Below, piece after piece: positions 35,414 to 51,949 of a stretch of DNA of 64,000 nucleotides. This stretch comes from Shewanella subflava (GTDB lineage Bacteria; Pseudomonadota; Gammaproteobacteria; Enterobacterales; Shewanellaceae). How positions within the stretch are numbered: the stretch's first letter is position 1; every line of letters begins with the position of its first letter. The stretch lies in the NCBI RefSeq assembly GCF_025971955.1, contig NZ_JAPDMX010000009.1, positions 1 through 64,000 of the forward strand, in the 5' to 3' direction. The position numbers and the translations under genes are program-made. Under the pieces are notes generated by a model. That model saw nothing but the letters and a program-made list of their open reading frames with translations. It made no database searches and was not told the origin of the DNA.

Positions 35414-36541
35414 TTAACCATTGGCATGATTCAGTCCCCATGCTTTTTCCCAATCTTTAAATACTGGATTAAAACCGCGATTTTTCATAGCTGCGATCAC
35501 TTCAGTCACAGTGCGTTCATCGCTGATGTCAAATTGATCTAATTGACTATCAGGTTGCTGATAACCTCCGGGCTGAGTAGAACTGCCTGCACTTAATTGA
35601 GTCACCCCAAGCGGCAATAAATTATCCCTTAGTTCAGGTGTTTCGCGGGTTGATAGGCTAATATCAAGTTGTTGATTAAAAAGTCTAAAAGCGCAAATCA
35701 TTTGCACCAAACCCTTGTCCGTTAACAGCACTTTTGGTTCAATCCCTCCGGTACATGGTCGAAGCCTTGGTAGTGAAATACTATAACGAGTGCGCCAATA
35801 CTTGCGTTCAAGATACTCAAGATGATATCCCATTAGCAATGCATCTATTCGCCAATCATCTAAGCCCAGTAATACCCCTAAACCAATTTTATCCACGCCA
35901 GCCTGCGCAACTCTATCAGGGGTATCGAGACGGTTAATAAAATTCTGCTTATTACCCCGAGTGTGATGTTTGGCATACGTCTGCGCGCGATAGGTTTCTT
36001 GATAAACCATCACGGCATCTAACCCCAGTGCAACCAGACGCTGATACTCGCCTGCTTTTAATGGCTGTACTTCCATTGCAACATAACTAAAATGCTGTTT
36101 TATTTGTGGCAATACATGGGCAAAATACTCAATACCCACTTTAGTTTCATGCTCACCAGAAACCAATAAAATCGAATCAAATCCTCGCGATTTGATGATA
36201 TCGACTTCGGCGAGTATCTCTTCATCATTTAGGGTTTTGCGCTTGATTTTATTGCTCATGCTAAAACCACAGTAATCACATTCATTGGCACACAAATTTG
36301 ATAGGTATAGCGGTAAATAAAGCCCCAAATTAGCACCAAAACGCTGGCGGGTAATTTGTGCAGCAGCCTGAGCCATGTGTTCAATATAAGCTTCTGCTGC
36401 CGGTGACAATAACGCCATCAAGCTAGTTAAATTGCCACTAGGCTGTTGTAATGCGCGCTCAACATCAGCCGATGTTGAGGCATAAAGTTTCATTGACAAG
36501 TCATCAATATTTAACTGGCTAAAACGTGTTGAAAAATTCAT
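35414..36541 (-). CDS. thiH: 2-iminoacetate synthase (tyrosine lyase)
   Basis: ThiH is a radical-SAM enzyme that splits tyrosine to p-cresol and dehydroglycine, which feeds ThiG for thiazole formation. The cluster motif CANECDYCGF gives CxxxCxxC (about residues 88-95). The length of 375 aa is usual. Presence of ThiH instead of ThiO points to the anaerobic-compatible route. Its ATG overlaps the thiG stop (TAATG), so translation is coupled. Last gene of the thi operon. Confidence 0.95.
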   Translation of the reverse strand: MNFSTRFSQLNIDDLSMKLYASTSADVERALQQPSGNLTSLMALLSPAAEAYIEHMAQAAAQITRQRFGANLGLYLPLYLSNLCANECDYCGFSMSNKIKRKTLNDEEILAEVDIIKSRGFDSILLVSGEHETKVGIEYFAHVLPQIKQHFSYVAMEVQPLKAGEYQRLVALGLDAVMVYQETYRAQTYAKHHTRGNKQNFINRLDTPDRVAQAGVDKIGLGVLLGLDDWRIDALLMGYHLEYLERKYWRTRYSISLPRLRPCTGGIEPKVLLTDKGLVQMICAFRLFNQQLDISLSTRETPELRDNLLPLGVTQLSAGSSTQPGGYQQPDSQLDQFDISDERTVTEVIAAMKNRGFNPVFKDWEKAWGLNHANG

Positions 36542-37320
36542 TACAACACCTTGTCAGTGGCTAAAAAGCCTGTAAGAGGACTGGTATTATTGGCATTAAG
36601 ACTTACCGTTCCTAGTCCTGCCTTGTAGGCTTTGCGCCCACTTTGTACCGCTTGCTGAAAACATTGCGCCATTAAAATTGGATTAGCGCTACTGGCGATA
36701 GCGGTATTGACTAATACCGCGTCAGCCCCCATTTCCATCGCCCGACATGCCTGTGACGGCGCACCAATCCCTGCATCAACGATCACAGGAACAGAAGATT
36801 GTTCGATGATAATTTTCAAAAAAGCTTCGGTGGCGAGTCCTTGATTACTGCCAATGGGACTGCCTAATGGCATAACCGCAGCGCAGCCAACATCTTCCAA
36901 TCGTTTGCAAAGTACAGGATCAGCATGAATATAAGGCAATACAATAAAGCCCTTTTCACACAATACTTTGGCGGCATTGAGGGTTTCAATAGGATCGGGG
37001 AGTAAATACTTAGGGTCAGGATGGATTTCTAACTTAATCCATTTTGTACCAAGCATTTGGTAGGCAAGTTCAGCGGCAAATACCGCTTCTTTAGCATTTC
37101 TTGCCCCAGCGGTATTAGGTAAAAGTTTAACCCCGCGTGATTGTAACGGGCTGAGTAAATCATCTAAGCCCATGTCAAAATCAATGCGTTTCATGGCTAA
37201 GGTCACCAACTCTGAACCCGATGCTGCTATTGATGCCAGCATGGTTGCCGAGTTGGCAAATTTGCCTGTGCCAGTAAATAAACGTGATTCAAATTGATGA
37301 TCGGCTATCGTTAACATCAT
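36541..37320 (-). CDS. thiG: Thiazole synthase
   Basis: This 259-aa TIM-barrel enzyme makes the thiazole phosphate carboxylate from deoxyxylulose phosphate, dehydroglycine and ThiS thiocarboxylate. It shows the start [14 protein letters not shown], the Schiff-base Lys in [41 protein letters not shown] and [11 protein letters not shown]. Its ATG overlaps the thiS stop by one base and its stop overlaps the thiH start. Confidence 0.96.
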   Translation of the reverse strand: MMLTIADHQFESRLFTGTGKFANSATMLASIAASGSELVTLAMKRIDFDMGLDDLLSPLQSRGVKLLPNTAGARNAKEAVFAAELAYQMLGTKWIKLEIHPDPKYLLPDPIETLNAAKVLCEKGFIVLPYIHADPVLCKRLEDVGCAAVMPLGSPIGSNQGLATEAFLKIIIEQSSVPVIVDAGIGAPSQACRAMEMGADAVLVNTAIASSANPILMAQCFQQAVQSGRKAYKAGLGTVSLNANNTSPLTGFLATDKVL

Positions 37321-37523
37321 TATCCCCCCGCCACAGCAGAAAAAAATTCAATCTGATCATCTGCTTGGCACTGATATTGTGACCATTCGCTACGGGGTAT
37401 GATGGCTTGATTAACCACCACAGCAACGCTTTGCGGTGCAACTTGCTTACATACAAGTAGCTCCGCCAAGGTTTGATTGTCAGCAAGTTGTTGTAACTCG
37501 CCATTGATGTGTATTGTTATCAC
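37320..37523 (-). CDS. thiS: Sulfur carrier protein ThiS
   Basis: This 67-aa ubiquitin-fold protein ends in the essential Gly-Gly (FFSAVAGG). ThiF adenylates that end and it is then converted to a thiocarboxylate, which donates sulfur to ThiG. The stop overlaps the thiG start. Confidence 0.95.
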   Translation of the reverse strand: MITIHINGELQQLADNQTLAELLVCKQVAPQSVAVVVNQAIIPRSEWSQYQCQADDQIEFFSAVAGG

Positions 37524-37571
37524 TGAAAATCCTTATTCTTTGCTATTGGCTTAATCTGATGCGTTAATCAA

Positions 37572-38357
37572 TTAACGACAAACACAGCAGTGTTTATCAA
37601 TGGGCATCGTCGCTTTAGACCATGACAAGCGCTTCGCATCAAATCGATGCAATACACCAAATTCAACCTGCCTGCCTATAATGTGGTTCATGCCTGCTAA
37701 CGCCTGCATCGAGGCCATTATTCCCACAGCAGGCCCTAACACCCCCATTTGGCTGCAGTTTTGACTAAGCAAACTGTCAGCTGGAAATACACAGTGGTAA
37801 CATCCGTGTGGCTTAATGTTGGTTGCTGATAAATTTGTCAATACTGACTCTGGAAGGTAAGCAAACCATTGCCCCTGATCAGCTGAGATAGCAGCACTGA
37901 ACAACGGCAGATGTTGCTCAACCGCAATACGATTGATTAATTGACGCGTTGCAAAGTTATCACTGCAATCAAATATCACTTGTGGTGATATGGCATTAAA
38001 TAACTGCAGGTAATTTTCCGGCGCTAACCGAACTGAATGAGCCAATATTTTGCTGTCACGATTGCGCTGTTGCAGTTTGCCTGCAGCAACATGGGCTTTG
38101 TTCACATCAATATCATTTGCGCTAAACAATAACTGCCTTGGCAAATTAGATAACGTCACCTTATCGTCATCAATCAGATGTATCTGCCCCACGCCAGATG
38201 CCGCTAAATACTGAGCCACCAGCTGCCCTAACCCACCCACGCCAACCACTATTACTTCAGCGTTCATCAAGGCGAGTTGCCCTTGCTCAGATACATCAGT
38301 CAACAGCATTTGCTTGGAATAGAGTATGTATTGATGATCGTTCAAACTCGTTTTCAC
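37572..38357 (-). CDS. thiF: ThiS adenylyltransferase
   Basis: This 261-aa E1-like enzyme of the ThiF/MoeB/HesA family has the ATP-binding VVGVGGLGQLVAQYLAASG, the conserved DDDKVTLSNLPRQ, and a zinc-type tail CYHCVF with CCVC at the C-terminus. The start is GTG 38357 with GGAGG upstream and overlaps the thiDE stop by four bases. MoeB is an alternative in isolation, but the operon context fixes ThiF. Confidence 0.93.
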   Translation of the reverse strand: MKTSLNDHQYILYSKQMLLTDVSEQGQLALMNAEVIVVGVGGLGQLVAQYLAASGVGQIHLIDDDKVTLSNLPRQLLFSANDIDVNKAHVAAGKLQQRNRDSKILAHSVRLAPENYLQLFNAISPQVIFDCSDNFATRQLINRIAVEQHLPLFSAAISADQGQWFAYLPESVLTNLSATNIKPHGCYHCVFPADSLLSQNCSQMGVLGPAVGIMASMQALAGMNHIIGRQVEFGVLHRFDAKRLSWSKATMPIDKHCCVCR

Positions 38358-40188
38358 ATTGCCTCCTGATATTTCTCAGAGATAATGCAGCTTTTCGCCA
38401 ATGTCTTTGAATGGACAATAGGCGCTAAGTTTTTCAGGGATTGCCATTGTTGATTTAATGCTTGATAGGCCACGACAGGATTGCGTGCTTGAGTGACCGC
38501 TCTTACCACAGCCACATCATCCACACCTGTGACAGCAATATCACTTAGTTTTTCACTCGTGATACCTCCAATCGCAACCGTTGGAAAATGGTCCTTCAAC
38601 AACGAACAATATCGAGCGAGTTTGCCAATGCCTTGGGGATCTGAGGGTATATTTTTTGTGGTGGTGGCAAAAATATGCCCCAGTGCGATATAAGATGGAT
38701 TAACTTGCGTGGCGAGTAATATTTCAAAATAACTGTGGCTAGATAAGCCCAGTGCTATGTTATTTTGCGCTAAAACGGCCAAATCAGCTGATAAGGCATC
38801 TTCTTGGCCTAAGTGAACACCAAACGCACCGTATTTAAGTGCCAACTGCCAGTGATCATTAATAAAAAGTTGTGCATTATATTTTCGGCCGAGCTCAATG
38901 GCATTAGCCACTTGCTGCTCAATCCAGAAAGCTTTTTGCTGTTCATTTTCAAATCCAATGCCTTTATCACAGCAGTTTATGTCTTGTTTAAGCCGAAGTT
39001 GCAGGGTTTTACAGCCCGCTTGTAACAACAACGTCAACATAGAGACATTTGAAACCACGGGATAGACTTCAAGTGGCAAGGATAACTGCTTAAATGCTAA
39101 TTGCGTTTTTTGGCTAGTTGATTGACTGACTAACTGCTCAATACTGGCATTATCCAGCAATACTGATTGGCGAGAAGGCCCAGTTAGTTGAACAATATGT
39201 GGCATAACATTAAGGGTTGAAGGCCAGCCTGTTTTGGATAAATAGCCAGCGCCTTCACCCATTTTAATGCCGTGTTTAAGCCCCTGTGTCACATAGGCTT
39301 TGGCGAGTACCACCGCATCATGTAACACAAAATCCTGCGCTAAAAAGCTGGCTATGGCACTGGATAGCCTGCAGCCACTGCCGTGATTATTATCCGTGTC
39401 AATTCGCTCACTGCTCAGTATAAAAACACTGTTGTTATGTTCAATACTGCCACCCGCAACATGCTGACAGACATACACATCCATTGCTTTATCTGCTTGC
39501 CATTTAGCATCACCGCCCTTGGCAACTAGATGACAATCAAAAAAATGGCTGACTTGCTGCGCCATTGACACCATTTGGGCTAAATCCATCTCGTGATCCG
39601 CAAGTGATAACAGCCTGTTACTTGCTAAAGGCTTACCTTGTATTAGCACTTGCTGCTCGTCAGCTTGTTGTTGAACATCACAAGCCAAAGTAATCAACTC
39701 TGATTGATTTGGGGTGATGACACTGACAACACCCCGAAATGGCGAAAAATCCACTGCAACTTGGCTTAATCTCTGACCTGTGGTTGCCACCATCACTGGG
39801 TCTAAAATGATCGGAATGCCAGCCTCTTTAGCAAAACAATCCTTTAACCATTTAGCCAATTGATTAACTTGCTGCTGATTTGCCATTAAACCAATTTTAA
39901 TAGCATCAGGCGGCATGTCTAACTTAAGGGTATCTAATTGAGCCAATAACATTGCCTCAGATACCGCTTCAACCGAAGTCACATTGACCGAGTTTTGCGC
40001 TGTCAACGTGGTGATGACGGTACAAGCATGGCAATCCAAATCCTGAATGGTGGCTAAATCGGCTTGAATACCCGCACCGCCACCACTATCTGAGCCCGCA
40101 ATTGTCCAAACAATTTTAGCCACCGATGCATGTTGACGACTGGCCGTTCCAGCGGCAGGTATTTGCGATGACACTTCATTAGCTACCA

Positions 40189-40189
<1 letters not shown>
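38354..40189 (-). CDS. thiDE: Bifunctional HMP-phosphate kinase / thiamin-phosphate synthase (ThiD-ThiE fusion)
   Basis: This 611-aa fusion has a ThiD domain (about residues 25-330: WTIAGSDSGGGAGIQADLATI, then GSGCRLSSAIASFLAQ) that phosphorylates HMP. A ThiE TIM-barrel domain (about 380-590: LQLRLKQD, GVHLGQEDALSAD, VAIGGIT) joins HMP-PP to the thiazole. ThiD has an insert with DNNHGSG at the anion hole. Fusions in this order occur in Shewanella and related genera. The ATG overlaps the thiC stop by one base. Confidence 0.93.
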
Positions 40190-42363
<2,174 letters not shown>

Positions 42364-42447
42364 GCTTGTTACCTACGCAGGTTTTAGCCTGATCAGGTTC
42401 AACGGATCCCGAATTAACGGTCTCAGCCTTAATGGCACTCCGACAAG
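42364..42447 (-). promoter_or_regulatory. TPP (thiamin pyrophosphate) riboswitch
   Basis: The minus strand carries the THI-box in order: GGAGTGCC, GGCTGAGA, GATCCGTTGAACCTGATCAG and ACCTGCGTAGGTAACAAG, with closing strands CTTGT/ACAAG. It binds thiamin pyrophosphate and lowers expression of the thiC-thiDE-thiF-thiS-thiG-thiH operon. Confidence 0.96.
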
Positions 42448-42455
42448 ATGGCTGC

Positions 42456-42485
42456 AGTATAGCCAGAATGATTGATTAAAAACAA
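42456..42485 (-). promoter_or_regulatory. Candidate thi operon promoter
   Basis: On the minus strand there is a -35 TTGTTT (42480-42485), an 18-bp spacer and a -10 TATACT (42456-42461). Transcription would begin just before the riboswitch. Confidence 0.55.
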
Positions 42486-42689
42486 GTCGTACCAATCTGA
42501 TTAAATATTTGCCCCCTTATAATTCGACGCTTTATTTGGGGGTTGTTGTATTGATACTTATCCGTGATGGCTAATTAATATGCAGCACTAAAGAAAAATG
42601 AATTATTTTTCAATAACTGTCGCAGTCTCCCCATTAACCTAGTTATAATTAGCGGGTTTATGTAAACGCAAAGATGCGTAGAATTTTAG

Positions 42690-43886
<1,197 letters not shown>

Positions 43887-43900
43887 TTAGCCTTAATCTC

Positions 43901-43930
43901 TGTCACCTCATTTGAGGTGACAGTACTTTT
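43901..43930 (+). terminator. Hairpin between kdnA and kdnB
   Basis: A perfect 10-bp inverted repeat TGTCACCTCA/TGAGGTGACA with a 2-nt centre, followed by GTACTTTTT. It could cause partial termination or protect the kdnA transcript. Confidence 0.5.
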
Positions 43931-43938
43931 TACAGTAA

Positions 43939-45033
<1,095 letters not shown>

Positions 45034-45055
45034 TACGTCTAAGTCATTTTGTCAT

Positions 45056-45083
45056 AAGGGCTCAGATGAGCCCTTTTGTTTAC
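45056..45083 (+). terminator. Terminator-like hairpin between kdnB and kdsB
   Basis: Stem AAGGGCTC/GAGCCCTT with a 4-nt AGAT loop, followed by TTTGTTTACC. It lies 23 nt after kdnB and only 30 nt before kdsB, so some read-through or a separate kdsB promoter is needed. Confidence 0.7.
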
Positions 45084-45104
45084 CATTAAAATAGGTTTTT
45101 ATTA

Positions 45105-45842
45105 ATGAATGTTACTCTATTAATTCCAGCTCGTTATGGTTCAAGTCGTTTTCCTGGCAAACCATTAGCGCCGATTAATGGTAAACCCATGATCCAACAC
45201 GTTTACGAACGCGCGTCTTTAGCTAAGGGATTAAACAACATTTACGTTGCCACTGATGATGTGCGCATTAAAGATGCTGTTGAAGCCTTTGGTGGCAAAG
45301 TAGTCATGACCAGTGCAGATGCCGCATCGGGGACAGACAGAATAAATGACGCAATTAGCCAATTAGGGTTAGCCGATGATGATTTGGTGATTAACCTACA
45401 AGGCGACCAACCACTTATTGACCCGATTTCAATTGAGCAAATCATTAGCTTATTTGAACGTCACCCTGGTGAGTTTGAAATGGCCACCTTAGGGTTTGAA
45501 ATTGTCGATAAGAAAGAATTAGACGACCCGATGCACGTTAAAATGGTGTTTGACAATGATTTTAATGCATTGTATTTCTCGCGTGCGCGCATTCCTTTTG
45601 GTCGCGACACCCAAGATTACCCTGTGTATAAACATTTAGGAGTTTATGCTTACACGCGTCGTTTTGTTAATGCATTTGCTCAATTACCTTTAGGTAAGCT
45701 TGAAGATTTAGAGAAGTTAGAACAATTGCGTGCCTTGGAATATGGCCACAAAATTAAAGTGGCTATTAGCGCGTTTGATTCTCCCGAGGTAGACACCCCT
45801 GAAGATATTCGTAAATGTGAATTGCGTTTAGCGGTTGACTAA
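45105..45842 (+). CDS. kdsB: CMP-(8-amino-)Kdo synthetase
   Basis: This 245-aa cytidylyltransferase activates (8-amino-)Kdo with CTP for transfer to lipid A. It shows the nucleotide-binding start [20 protein letters not shown], the Mg/CTP motif [22 protein letters not shown] and [12 protein letters not shown] near the C-terminus. In Shewanella the enzyme beside kdnAB prefers the 8-amino sugar. The ATG has only a weak purine stretch (AATAGG) upstream, with the terminator-like hairpin just before it. Confidence 0.95.
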   Translation: MNVTLLIPARYGSSRFPGKPLAPINGKPMIQHVYERASLAKGLNNIYVATDDVRIKDAVEAFGGKVVMTSADAASGTDRINDAISQLGLADDDLVINLQGDQPLIDPISIEQIISLFERHPGEFEMATLGFEIVDKKELDDPMHVKMVFDNDFNALYFSRARIPFGRDTQDYPVYKHLGVYAYTRRFVNAFAQLPLGKLEDLEKLEQLRALEYGHKIKVAISAFDSPEVDTPEDIRKCELRLAVD

Positions 45843-45862
45843 CAAAATCTTGGAGAACCATC

Positions 45863-46078
45863 ATGGATTTATCAGGTTTTGAAGTGTGGATTATCATAGG
45901 TTTAGTGGTTGGCATTATTGCCAGTAATCTAGCCGTGTTAAAATACAGTGCTAAATTTAAAATGCCTCATTTAGGCTCCCACAAGGATAAGAGCATTGTT
46001 TCTGGGGATGATGCTAAAGCCACTGATGAGCAACGCCAAGTTAATTCAAAAGATAATCCATCATCAAAAACAGACTAA
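45863..46078 (+). CDS. DUF2897-type small membrane protein
   Basis: This 71-aa protein has one transmembrane helix at residues 8-27 (VWIIIGLVVGIIASNLAVL), then a basic segment and a polar tail rich in Asp/Ser/Lys. It fits the DUF2897 family of Shewanella and Vibrio; the function is unknown. It starts 20 nt after kdsB with TTGGAG upstream, so it is cotranscribed with kdsB. Confidence 0.75.
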   Translation: MDLSGFEVWIIIGLVVGIIASNLAVLKYSAKFKMPHLGSHKDKSIVSGDDAKATDEQRQVNSKDNPSSKTD

Positions 46079-46098
46079 TTCAAGACAGATTTAACATC

Positions 46099-46126
46099 CG
46101 GCCAGCATATGTTGGCCGTATTTTGA
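46099..46126 (+). terminator. Terminator after the DUF2897 gene
   Basis: CGGCCAGCA/TGTTGGCCG stem (one G-T pair) with a two-base centre, followed by TATTTTG. It closes the kdn-kdsB run. Confidence 0.6.
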
Positions 46127-46326
46127 GCAGGATTTATAGATAAAAAGTAAAAACTCAGCCTTATGTCATAGGTCGCAGAAATGGGTAACCATCCAAAGTA
46201 AAATAACGTTAACTGCAACTCGCTCAACTCAATTTAATCGCTTATTTAACGCTTCTCATGTGAATGAAATGAAGCTTTTAATTATTGTTACAACACCCAC
46301 ATTTTAGATACAAATCAGGTAGTCAT

Positions 46327-46767
46327 ATGCCCCTTACCGTTACAGATACTAGCTCAGAAGCAAGTCAACTTTCTGATGCCATGCTTGCCCGTATAGAGCA
46401 CTCTGAAGCTCGCGTGATCAAAGCCATCTTCCCTTCAAATACTAACCACCATAACACCTTATTTGGTGGTGATGCCTTAGCTTGGATGGATGAAACAGCC
46501 TTTATTGCTGCCACTCGTTTTTGCCGTAAATCATTAGTCACTGTGAGCTCCGATAGAATTGATTTTAAAAAAGCGATCCCCGCAGGTAGTCTTGCGGAAT
46601 TAGTGGCTCGAGTGATCCATGTTGGTAATACTTCACTGAAAGTTGAGGTGAATATTTTTGTTGAAGACATGTATAACGACCATCGTGAACATGCTATTAG
46701 AGGTGTGTTTACCTTTGTAGCCGTTGATAAGCAGCGCAATCCAACTAAAGTGTGGCCTTTAAGCTAA
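46327..46767 (+). CDS. Acyl-CoA thioesterase, YciA/BACH hotdog type
   Basis: This 146-aa single hotdog-domain protein shows HHNTLFGGDALAWMDETAFIAATRFC, the conserved Asn/Asp/Glu region of YciA-like thioesterases, followed by VTVSSDRIDFKKAIPAGSL. It hydrolyses acyl-CoA to the free acid and CoA. The chain preference is unknown. The start ATG 46327 follows AGGTAG; an upstream TTG frame would add 14 non-conserved residues. It is convergent with katG. Confidence 0.87.
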   Translation: MPLTVTDTSSEASQLSDAMLARIEHSEARVIKAIFPSNTNHHNTLFGGDALAWMDETAFIAATRFCRKSLVTVSSDRIDFKKAIPAGSLAELVARVIHVGNTSLKVEVNIFVEDMYNDHREHAIRGVFTFVAVDKQRNPTKVWPLS

Positions 46768-46853
46768 CTTTGATACTGCAACTGACTTTTCTCTGTTGAC
46801 GGTAAATTGCTGAACATTTATTGACTGCCAACAGCGAAAGCAAAAAAAGATAA

Positions 46854-46895
46854 AAATCCATCCGCAATCGTTTATAACACGACTCGGATGGATTT
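46854..46895 (-). terminator. Terminator of katG
   Basis: A perfect 11-bp stem AAATCCATCCG/CGGATGGATTT with a 20-nt loop. On the minus strand it is followed by TTATCTTTTTTTGC. It starts 25 nt past the stop. Confidence 0.85.
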
Positions 46896-46920
46896 ATTTA
46901 TCGTCTTACTTTGATTAACA

Positions 46921-49641
<2,721 letters not shown>

Positions 49642-50304
49642 ATGAAGCTAGAAAATTTAAACATTATTATTGCCGATGATCATCCCTTATTTCGCAATGC
49701 CTTACGCCAAGCTTTAAGTTCAGCTTTCAATAATACTCAATGGTTTGAGGCTGACAGTGCAGAAGCATTGCAACAATTAATGGATAATAACGACGTATCA
49801 TTCGATCTTATTTTACTTGATTTACAAATGCCTGGGTCGCATGGATATTCAACTCTTATCCATTTACGCAGCCACTACCCTAACATTCCTGTTGTAGTGA
49901 TCTCTGCCCATGAGGATATTAATACTGTCAGTCGAGCGATTCACTACGGTAGCTGTGGTTTTATACCCAAATCATCATCAATGGAGACCCTTGCACAAGC
50001 CCTTAATGCTGTGCTTTATGGCGATATTTGGTTACCTCCTGGAACACAAATTGTGCCGGTGAGTGATGATTCAACAGATCAAATGGCCAGCCGTTTATCC
50101 GACTTAACTCCCCAGCAATACAAAGTGTTGCAAATGTTTGCCGAAGGGTTACTCAATAAACAAATTGCTTATGATTTTGGTGTATCAGAAGCCACAATCA
50201 AAGCTCACGCAACGGCTATTTTTAGAAAGCTTGGGGTGAGAAATCGCACCCAGGCGGTTATTGCGTTACAACAACTTGAAATGGAAAAGGTCAATTTATC
50301 TTGA
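49642..50304 (+). CDS. LuxR/NarL-family response regulator
   Basis: This 220-aa two-domain regulator has a receiver domain (about residues 6-122: IIADDHPLF, phospho-Asp in LILLDLQMPG, Lys in GFIPKSS) and a C-terminal LuxR helix-turn-helix (about 150-212: DLTPQQYKVLQMFAEGLLNKQIAYDFGVSE). No sensor kinase is adjacent, so the partner is elsewhere. The ATG at 49642 begins MKLENLN; a GTG at 49618 would add eight residues and neither has a strong ribosome site. The next gene overlaps its stop codon. Confidence 0.88.
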   Translation: MKLENLNIIIADDHPLFRNALRQALSSAFNNTQWFEADSAEALQQLMDNNDVSFDLILLDLQMPGSHGYSTLIHLRSHYPNIPVVVISAHEDINTVSRAIHYGSCGFIPKSSSMETLAQALNAVLYGDIWLPPGTQIVPVSDDSTDQMASRLSDLTPQQYKVLQMFAEGLLNKQIAYDFGVSEATIKAHATAIFRKLGVRNRTQAVIALQQLEMEKVNLS

Positions 50305-50903
50305 TGGAGTTATCGCAGCTGCCGTTTTCTCAAGCCTGTGAAAATAACCAACGCCCCATTTTATCAATTTTAGCGCCCAAACTGACCAACTCACTTCATT
50401 TACTCGAAGTGGGTTCTGGGACAGGACAACATGCGACATTTTTTGCCAGCCAGTTTTCCCACTTAACTTGGCAAGCCAGCGATCAACATTGCAACCTTGA
50501 TCATATCAATTGCCGTATTAAGCACTTTAACCTACCTAATTTACCTGCAGCAATCGCACTAGATATCAACCAAACATGGCCTATACATCGCTATGATGCT
50601 GTCTTTACAGCTAATACTTTGCACATTATTAACCGTGAACTTGTAGAAATATTTTTTACTGGCGTTGCCAGAATAACTACTACAAATGCACACCTGCTAA
50701 TTTATGGACCATTTAACTATCAAAAACGCTATACCAGTGACAGCAATGCTCATTTTGATCTTTGGCTCAAAGAACGCGACCCACAAAGTGGTATTCGTGA
50801 TATTGAATGGATTGAAGCCTTGGCCAACGCTCAGCAATTTGAACTTATAGAAGATGTTTCTATGCCTGCCAACAATCGTTTATTGCATTTTATCAAGCGA
50901 TAA
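50304..50903 (+). CDS. DUF938-type, SAM-dependent methyltransferase-like protein
   Basis: This 199-aa protein has the start FSQACENNQRPIL and the class I methyltransferase motif LLEVGSGTGQHATFFA (about residues 34-48), then ANTLHIINRE and a late YGPFNYQ. This matches DUF938, a family with the fold but no known substrate. Its ATG overlaps the stop of the LuxR-type regulator (TGATG), so the two are translationally coupled, an unexplained link. Confidence 0.82.
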   Translation: MELSQLPFSQACENNQRPILSILAPKLTNSLHLLEVGSGTGQHATFFASQFSHLTWQASDQHCNLDHINCRIKHFNLPNLPAAIALDINQTWPIHRYDAVFTANTLHIINRELVEIFFTGVARITTTNAHLLIYGPFNYQKRYTSDSNAHFDLWLKERDPQSGIRDIEWIEALANAQQFELIEDVSMPANNRLLHFIKR

Positions 50904-50999
50904 TTTCCACAGTTCGTTGGCTTACATTTTTGCCCAAAAACAGTTAATTTAAGTACCACTCTTAAAAGCACTATGTAGTTGAACACAAGGAAATATATT

Positions 51000-51845
51000 A
51001 TGGGTTCAGTGACCACTAAGAAACATCCTAATGGCCTTGATTATGTCGAGGTGAACACGGATTTATGCCAAGCACGTATTTTTATGCAAGGCGCACAAAT
51101 TGATCAGTTTACCCCTACAGGTAAAGCCCCGTTGTTATGGGTGTCAGAAGCGGACGATTATCAAATAGGTAATGGGATCCGCGGTGGCATTCCCGTATGT
51201 TGGCCTTGGTTTGGAATGAACGGTGTTGAAGGTTTTCCGCAGCATGGGTTTGCCCGCACACGCATCTGGAACCTAGATTCAGTTAACATGCGAAATCAAC
51301 TCGTAGATTTAACATTCAGTTTAAAAATCAAAGAACAAGATAAGCAATATTGGCCTCATAATACCACAGTCAAAGTGCTATTTACCTTGGGCGAAACCTT
51401 ATCTGTTAGCATAGTGAACCAAAATAATGCTGATTATGAAGTGAGCCTAACTCAAGCATTACACAGCTATTTTCCAATAAATGATATCCATCAACTTAAG
51501 GCATCTGGTTTTGAACACTCTAAATACATAGAGTTTGGCAAAGGCCCCTATAAACAACCAACTGATGATGTAAGTTTTGATAAAGAAACCGATCGCGTTT
51601 ATACCGATTTATCGTCAGTACAGCAATTACATACCCCACAAGGCACAATTGAAGTCAGCCGTGAAAATAGTCACTCAGCGGTGTTATGGAACCCTTGGAT
51701 AGAAAAGTCGACTCGTCTCTCGCGCTTTAAAGCCGATGATTATTTAACTATGGTGTGTCTCGAAGCGGCAAATGTACTTGAAGATAAAGTGGTATTAGCG
51801 CCAGGTGAAACGCATACCTTAACGACCCATATCCGTTGGGTTTAG
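51000..51845 (+). CDS. yeaD: D-hexose-6-phosphate mutarotase, YeaD type
   Basis: This 281-aa aldose-1-epimerase-fold protein interconverts alpha and beta anomers of hexose-6-phosphates. It shows RGGIPVCWPWFG (active-site entrance), PQHGFARTRIW (catalytic His), ALHSYFPINDI and the late EAANVLEDKVVLAPGETHTL. The start ATG 51000 follows AAGGAAATATATT. In E. coli yeaD follows gapA; here it is far from both GAPDH genes. A terminator follows. Confidence 0.9.
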   Translation: MGSVTTKKHPNGLDYVEVNTDLCQARIFMQGAQIDQFTPTGKAPLLWVSEADDYQIGNGIRGGIPVCWPWFGMNGVEGFPQHGFARTRIWNLDSVNMRNQLVDLTFSLKIKEQDKQYWPHNTTVKVLFTLGETLSVSIVNQNNADYEVSLTQALHSYFPINDIHQLKASGFEHSKYIEFGKGPYKQPTDDVSFDKETDRVYTDLSSVQQLHTPQGTIEVSRENSHSAVLWNPWIEKSTRLSRFKADDYLTMVCLEAANVLEDKVVLAPGETHTLTTHIRWV

Positions 51846-51901
51846 CTTTCATCCATCCTTGCTAATATGTGTTAAACCAAAGCGTTTTTAGCATTACTTT
51901 T

Positions 51902-51930
51902 AAAGCCAGAGTTTGATACTCTGGCTTTTT
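51902..51930 (+). terminator. Terminator of yeaD
   Basis: A perfect 11-bp stem AAAGCCAGAGT/ACTCTGGCTTT with loop TTGAT is followed by TT-A. Confidence 0.9.
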
Positions 51931-51949
51931 AATTGACCATGAAGTCTTA

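Noticed and set aside
42505..42545. CCCCC...GGGGG hairpin upstream of kdnA
   Set aside because: Only five base pairs over a 21-nt loop and no U-tract; likely chance.
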